Part shown: positions 35,782-39,427 of the stretch, one piece after another
Numbering within the stretch: position 1 is the first letter of the stretch
Layout of the letters: each line of letters opens with the position of its first letter
Assembly: GCA_003558435.1 (NCBI GenBank)
Contig: PWLR01000173.1
Location: 1-39,427, forward strand
From: Nitriliruptoraceae bacterium
GTDB taxonomy: Bacteria; Actinomycetota; Nitriliruptoria; Nitriliruptorales; Nitriliruptoraceae
Direction of reading: 5' to 3'
DNA length: 39,427 nucleotides
Program-made: the position numbers and the translations under genes
Notes under the pieces: generated by a model
The model's input: the letters and a program-made list of their open reading frames with translations, nothing else
What the model was told of the DNA's origin: nothing
Database searches by the model: none

Positions 35782-37050
35782 CTAGGCGGGTGTCACCTCG
35801 ACCGGCAGGTGTTTGACCCCGCTGATGAAGTTGGACCGGAGCCGACGGGTCGGACCGGTCGGTCGGATCGATCCGATGCGGGGCAGCAGTTCCTCGAACG
35901 TGACCTTCATCTCGAGCCGTGCCAGCCACTCACCGATGCACCGGTGGGGACCTCCGCGCCCGAAGGCCAGGTGTTCGTTGGGTTCCCGCGTGATGTCGAA
36001 CCGGTAGGGATCCGGGAACCGCCGTTCGTCGAAGTCACCGGCGATCCACCACAGAACGACCTTGTCACCGGCCCGGATCCGTTTGCCGTGCAGTTCGACG
36101 TCGGTGGTGGCGGTCCGCCGGAAGTGCATGGTCACCGAGGTCCAGCGCAGCATCTCCTCGATGGCGGTGGGCAGCAGCTCCGGACGCTCCTGCAGCAACT
36201 GCAGTTGGTCGGGATGATCGAGCAGGGCCAGCAGCCCGCCCGCGATGCTGTAGCGGGTGGTGTCGTTGCCCGCGGCGACCATCAGCGTGAAGAAGTTCTT
36301 GAACTCGAGGTCGCTGAGCGGTTCACCGTCCATGGTCGGGGCGAGCAACTTGCTCACGACGTCGTTGGTCGGGTTGGCCCGACGGTCGTCCGCGAGCTTC
36401 TGGGCGTACTCGAACAGCTCGATCCCGGCTGGACTGCGGAAGGGCATCAGCCGGAAGCCCTCCGTGTCGCTCTGCCCGACGACGTGGTCGGTGAACTCCG
36501 GATCGGTGTTACCGATCATCGCGTCGCCGCGGTCGACCAGGTAGCCGTAGTCCGCCTCCGGGGCGCCGAGCAACCGTCCGAGCATCCGCATCGGCAACTG
36601 GCGGGCCACATCGGTCACGAAGTCGAACCGACCGTTCGGTAGCGACTCGTCGAGGACCGCACTGGCCAGCACGCGGATCGCCTCCTCGTAGGAGGCGACC
36701 ATGCGTCGGGTGAACCCACCCTGGGCCAGCCGGCGCAGGCGCGTGTGCTCGGGCGGGTCCATCTCCATCATGGTCTTGCGTGCCTCGAGTTCCTCCGGGT
36801 CCATCTCCTCGAGACGGATGCCCTCGGCCGAGGTGAACGACTTGAAGTCCTTGTTGACCGCGACGATGTCCTCGTAACGGGTGATCGACCAGAACCCGCT
36901 GCCGTCGTGCTCCTCGCACCACGCGACCGGGTCCTCGTCACGCAGCCGCTGGAACGTCGCATGCGGCACGCCGGCCAGGTAGACCTCCGGATCGGTGAGA
37001 TCCACCCACCGGTCGCCGAGCGGAACCGCGTTCGTCGACCTCGCCGTCAC
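35782..37050 (-). CDS. Cytochrome P450
   Basis: A 422-residue bacterial P450 monooxygenase. MEMDPPEHTRLRRL (near residue 96) is the C-helix region, AAGNDTTR (259-266) the oxygen-binding I-helix, ETML-like ExxR at Glu299/Arg302, and FGRGGPHRCIGEWLARLE the heme loop with Cys371 as iron ligand. It resembles soluble actinobacterial P450s of the steroid/terpene/aromatic class; subfamily is not certain. No ferredoxin or reductase gene is in the window, so a housekeeping electron donor is needed. GTG 37050 has GGAGG seven bases upstream. First in the operon with the gamma-glutamyl ligase, with operator copy 3 54 bases before its start. Confidence 0.92.
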   Translation of the reverse strand: MTARSTNAVPLGDRWVDLTDPEVYLAGVPHATFQRLRDEDPVAWCEEHDGSGFWSITRYEDIVAVNKDFKSFTSAEGIRLEEMDPEELEARKTMMEMDPPEHTRLRRLAQGGFTRRMVASYEEAIRVLASAVLDESLPNGRFDFVTDVARQLPMRMLGRLLGAPEADYGYLVDRGDAMIGNTDPEFTDHVVGQSDTEGFRLMPFRSPAGIELFEYAQKLADDRRANPTNDVVSKLLAPTMDGEPLSDLEFKNFFTLMVAAGNDTTRYSIAGGLLALLDHPDQLQLLQERPELLPTAIEEMLRWTSVTMHFRRTATTDVELHGKRIRAGDKVVLWWIAGDFDERRFPDPYRFDITREPNEHLAFGRGGPHRCIGEWLARLEMKVTFEELLPRIGSIRPTGPTRRLRSNFISGVKHLPVEVTPA

Positions 37051-37103
37051 GAGACACCCTCCCAGGTCGTGGCTGCACGTCTCCGACGGAAGCTAGCAGA
37101 ACC

Positions 37104-37117
37104 GTTCGGGTCCGAAC
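37104..37117. promoter_or_regulatory. Operator copy 3 (GTTCGG-NN-CCGAAC)
   Basis: GTTCGGGTCCGAAC, a perfect palindrome with the same arms and spacer as copy 1, lies in the 131-base region between the divergent P450 and amidotransferase genes and so can control both. A weaker half-related site (right arm GCGAACG) is at about 37119-37135. Confidence 0.75.
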
Positions 37118-37181
37118 AGTCTTGGTCGCGAACGTCTACGCTGAGCGCTCCACACAGGTTCGAGCGGCAGGAGGTGCGAGG

Positions 37182-37892
37182 GTGCGAGCGCTGTTCATCC
37201 AGCACAACCCGGAGTCACGCCCCGGCCTGGTCGGTGCCGAACTCGCCCGTCACGGCTTCGAGCTCGACCTGCTCGAGATGGCACCCACCATCCACGACGG
37301 CACCTGGACCGGGGCCTACCCCGACCCCCTCGACTACGACCTGGTCGTACCGCTCGGAGCGATCTGGTCGCTCTACGACCGCACGGCCGTGGGCAGCTGG
37401 ATCGACCGCGAGCTCGACCTGCTCCGCCGCGCCGATGAGCACCGGGTGCCCGTCCTCGGTATCTGCTTCGGAGGACAGGCGCTGGCGGCCGCACACGGTG
37501 GCACCGTGGAGGCCTCGCCGCGCCCCGAACTCGGCTGGACCCTGGTCGATTCGCTCGACGCCGAGTTGGTGCCTCCCGGACCGTGGATGCAGTGGCACAC
37601 CGACCGGTTCACCACGCCCCCGGGGGCCACCGAACTCGCGCGCAACGCCGTGGGACCCCAGGCCTTCCGCCTCCGTCGCAACCTCGGTGTCCAGTTCCAC
37701 CCCGAGGTGGACGAGGACAACGTCGCCAGCTGGTTCGCCATGGCCGGCGACGAGGCGCACGCCTTCGCCGCGTCGGTGGGCATGAGCGTCGAATCGGTGC
37801 TCGAGGACACCCGCGCGAACCACGACCGCGCCCTCGCTGACGTCGAACGGCTCGTGGGCCGTTTCCTCACCGACGTCGCCGAACTCGGGTGA
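37182..37892 (+). CDS. Class I glutamine amidotransferase (candidate gamma-glutamyl-amide hydrolase)
   Basis: A 236-residue protein of the class I glutamine amidotransferase fold, standing alone like GMP-synthase-type GATase domains. Nucleophile Cys95 is in GICFGGQAL, and His173 with Glu175 are in VQFHPEVD, a complete triad. In putrescine and aniline pathways, comparable proteins (PuuD, AtdA2/TdnT) hydrolyse the gamma-glutamyl bond; this one lies beside a gamma-glutamyl ligase, so that role is inferred. GTG 37182 has GGAGG seven bases upstream. TACGCT at 37137-37142 is a possible -10. Divergent from the P450 operon, convergent with the PuuC-like gene. Confidence 0.8.
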   Translation: MRALFIQHNPESRPGLVGAELARHGFELDLLEMAPTIHDGTWTGAYPDPLDYDLVVPLGAIWSLYDRTAVGSWIDRELDLLRRADEHRVPVLGICFGGQALAAAHGGTVEASPRPELGWTLVDSLDAELVPPGPWMQWHTDRFTTPPGATELARNAVGPQAFRLRRNLGVQFHPEVDEDNVASWFAMAGDEAHAFAASVGMSVESVLEDTRANHDRALADVERLVGRFLTDVAELG

Positions 37893-37914
37893 GGTTCGGG
37901 TCTCCACCCGGCCC

Positions 37915-39399
37915 TCAGCTCAGATCGATCCAGGTGGTCTTGAGGTCGACGTACTTGTCGATGGCGTGCAGCGACTTGTCGCTGCCGTTCCCCGAGCGTT
38001 TCGTTCCACCGAAGGGCACCGTCATGTCCCCTTCCTCGAAGCCGTTGACCCACACCGTCCCGGCCTTGATCGCCCGGGAGACCCGGAAGGCGGTGGTCAG
38101 ATCACGGGTCCAGACCGAGGCGGCCAGGCCGTAGATCGAGTCGTTGGCGAGCCGCACCGCGTCGTCCAGATCGTCGAACGGCAGCACCGACAGCACCGGA
38201 CCGAAGATCTCCTCCTGAGCGAGGCGCATCTGGGGCTCGACGCCGGTGAAGATGGTGGGTTCGACGTAGGTCCCTCCGGTGTCCTCGAGCATGCGGTGGC
38301 CGCCGAGCACCAGTTCCGCGCCTTCGTCCCGCCCGATGTCGACGTAGGACAGCACACGATCGAGCTGCGTGTCCGACACGATCGGGCCGATGTGGGTGCC
38401 CTCGTCCAGCGGGTCGCCGACGACGCGGGCCCCGGCCGCGGCGACGACCTTCTCGACGAACTCGTCATGGATGTCGCGTTGCACCAGCAGACGTGAGGCG
38501 GCCGTGCACATCTCGCCCTGGTTGAAGGTGATCCCCCAGGCAGCCTTGGCCGCTGCCCGGTCGAGATCCTGCGCGTCGGCGAACACGACGTTGGGGGTCT
38601 TGCCCCCGAGCTCGAGGTAGACCCGCTTGAGGTTGGAGTCGGCCGCGTAGTGCAGCAGCTGCGCGCCGACCTGACCGGAGCCGGTGAACGCGAGCACGTC
38701 GACATCGAGGTGGCGTCCGAGTGCCTGGCCGGTCACCGGACCGAGGCCCGGCACCACGTTGAACACCCCATCGGGCAGGCCGGCCTCGAGGGCGAGCTCC
38801 CCGAGGCGCAGGGCCGACAACGGCGACTGCTCGGCGGGTTTGAGCACGACCGAGTTGCCCACCGCCAATGCCGGCGCCAGCTTCCACCCGGCCATGGTCA
38901 ACGGGAAGTTCCAGGGCACGATCGCCCCGACGACCCCGACCGGCTCGCGGGTCACCATCGCGAGCGCGCCCGGGTCGACATGGGGAAGTTCGTCCACCAA
39001 CTTGTCGGCCGCCTCCGCGTACCAGCGCAGGGTCCCGACCAGGGCCGGGATCTCGATACCCCGGGCGTCGGCGATCGGTTTGCCCATCTCCAGCGAGATG
39101 GTCATCGCGAGCTCGTCGGTCGCGGCTTCGACCAGATCCGCGAAACGTTGCAGCACGAGCTTCCGGCTCGCCGGGGCCTGCCGTGACCACCGGCCGTCAT
39201 CGAACGCCCGCCGGGCCGCGCGGACCGCCGCGTCCACGTCGGTCGCATCGCATGCGGCCACCTCGACGAGGGTGGTCCCGTCCCGTGGGCTGATGGCGGG
39301 GAACACCCCACCCGAGGCGGCATCGACCGATCGTCCGTCGATCACCGCACGGTGGCGCAGGTCGAGATCGGCAGGCATCAGCGGTGAGACGTCGGTCAC
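37915..39399 (-). CDS. PuuC-like aldehyde dehydrogenase
   Basis: A 494-residue NAD(P)-dependent aldehyde dehydrogenase. Catalytic Glu263 is in YLELGGKTP and Cys298 in NQGEMCTAASRLLV; GAIVPWNFPLTMAGWKLAP near 158 is the cofactor region. The end, NGSDKSLHAIDKYVDLKTTW, closely resembles E. coli PuuC, which oxidises gamma-glutamyl-gamma-aminobutyraldehyde; the family also takes other aldehydes. It adds a third gene of gamma-glutamyl-amine type to this region. GTG 39399 has GGAG six bases upstream. Its promoter lies outside the window. Confidence 0.88.
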   Translation of the reverse strand: MTDVSPLMPADLDLRHRAVIDGRSVDAASGGVFPAISPRDGTTLVEVAACDATDVDAAVRAARRAFDDGRWSRQAPASRKLVLQRFADLVEAATDELAMTISLEMGKPIADARGIEIPALVGTLRWYAEAADKLVDELPHVDPGALAMVTREPVGVVGAIVPWNFPLTMAGWKLAPALAVGNSVVLKPAEQSPLSALRLGELALEAGLPDGVFNVVPGLGPVTGQALGRHLDVDVLAFTGSGQVGAQLLHYAADSNLKRVYLELGGKTPNVVFADAQDLDRAAAKAAWGITFNQGEMCTAASRLLVQRDIHDEFVEKVVAAAGARVVGDPLDEGTHIGPIVSDTQLDRVLSYVDIGRDEGAELVLGGHRMLEDTGGTYVEPTIFTGVEPQMRLAQEEIFGPVLSVLPFDDLDDAVRLANDSIYGLAASVWTRDLTTAFRVSRAIKAGTVWVNGFEEGDMTVPFGGTKRSGNGSDKSLHAIDKYVDLKTTWIDLS

Positions 39400-39427
39400 T
39401 CGGCACTCCAGGGGCGGTGGGCGGGAG

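Noticed and set aside
37182-37892. Calling the amidotransferase a PuuD orthologue
   Set aside because: Its GICFGGQ and QFHPEV motifs fit the GMP-synthase-like class I group rather than the C26 PuuD group, so only an analogous role is proposed.

Overview
The window is high-GC DNA with actinobacterial features: heavy GTG start use, many 1-4 base overlaps between genes, a DUF4916 protein, a PPi-type phosphofructokinase with actinobacterial relatives, and short-leader or leaderless starts. The host is most likely an actinomycete, possibly a deep lineage such as Nitriliruptoria or Acidimicrobiia; lineage cannot be fixed from this sequence. I saw no tRNA, rRNA, CRISPR array, transposase or integrase.

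Layout. (1) 1-6675: end of an unknown gene, an AAA+ ATPase, then a tightly overlapped oxidative pentose phosphate operon (6-phosphogluconate dehydrogenase, zwf, 6-phosphogluconolactonase), a TauE/SafE membrane protein facing it, and a phosphofructokinase whose specificity residues predict pyrophosphate use. (2) 6755-17590, all minus strand: a branched-chain-amino-acid/amide type ABC transporter (binding protein, two ATPases, two permeases), a PucR regulator, an acyl-CoA synthetase, an alpha/beta hydrolase, an FmdB zinc ribbon and an FmdA formamidase/acetamidase, in the order of transcription. A 15-bp perfect hairpin follows the binding-protein gene. (3) 17806-20489: CPBP membrane protease, a small hypothetical, a PEBP-family protein and a DUF4916/Nudix protein. 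(4) 20825-25746: an amine module (PLP decarboxylase, class III aminotransferase, aldehyde dehydrogenase) with a divergent Lrp/AsnC regulator. (5) 26057-30044: an FdhF/YdeP molybdopterin oxidoreductase, a PspC protein and HemW.

(6) 30088-39399 is the most interesting part. It mixes two pathway types in one set of genes: ring cleavage and side-chain steps resembling the homoprotocatechuate route (LigB-type extradiol dioxygenase, HpaE-like dehydrogenase, HpaG-like FAH protein, plus an acetoacetate-decarboxylase-fold protein), and gamma-glutamylation of amines (PuuA/IpuC-like glutamine-synthetase homologue, class I amidotransferase, PuuC-like aldehyde dehydrogenase), with a cytochrome P450 first in the main operon. 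A near-identical palindrome, GTTCGG-NN-CCGAAC, sits in front of three transcription units here (31860, 31945, 37104), one of them placed exactly between a -35 and a -10. This argues for one regulon, and I infer a pathway in which an aromatic or aralkyl amine is glutamylated, oxidised by the P450, freed and then degraded through a dihydroxylated ring. The substrate is not known, and the regulator is not in the window.

An oddity at small scale: four genes have their stop codon inside a short tandem repeat (9, 12, 13 and 14 bp units).
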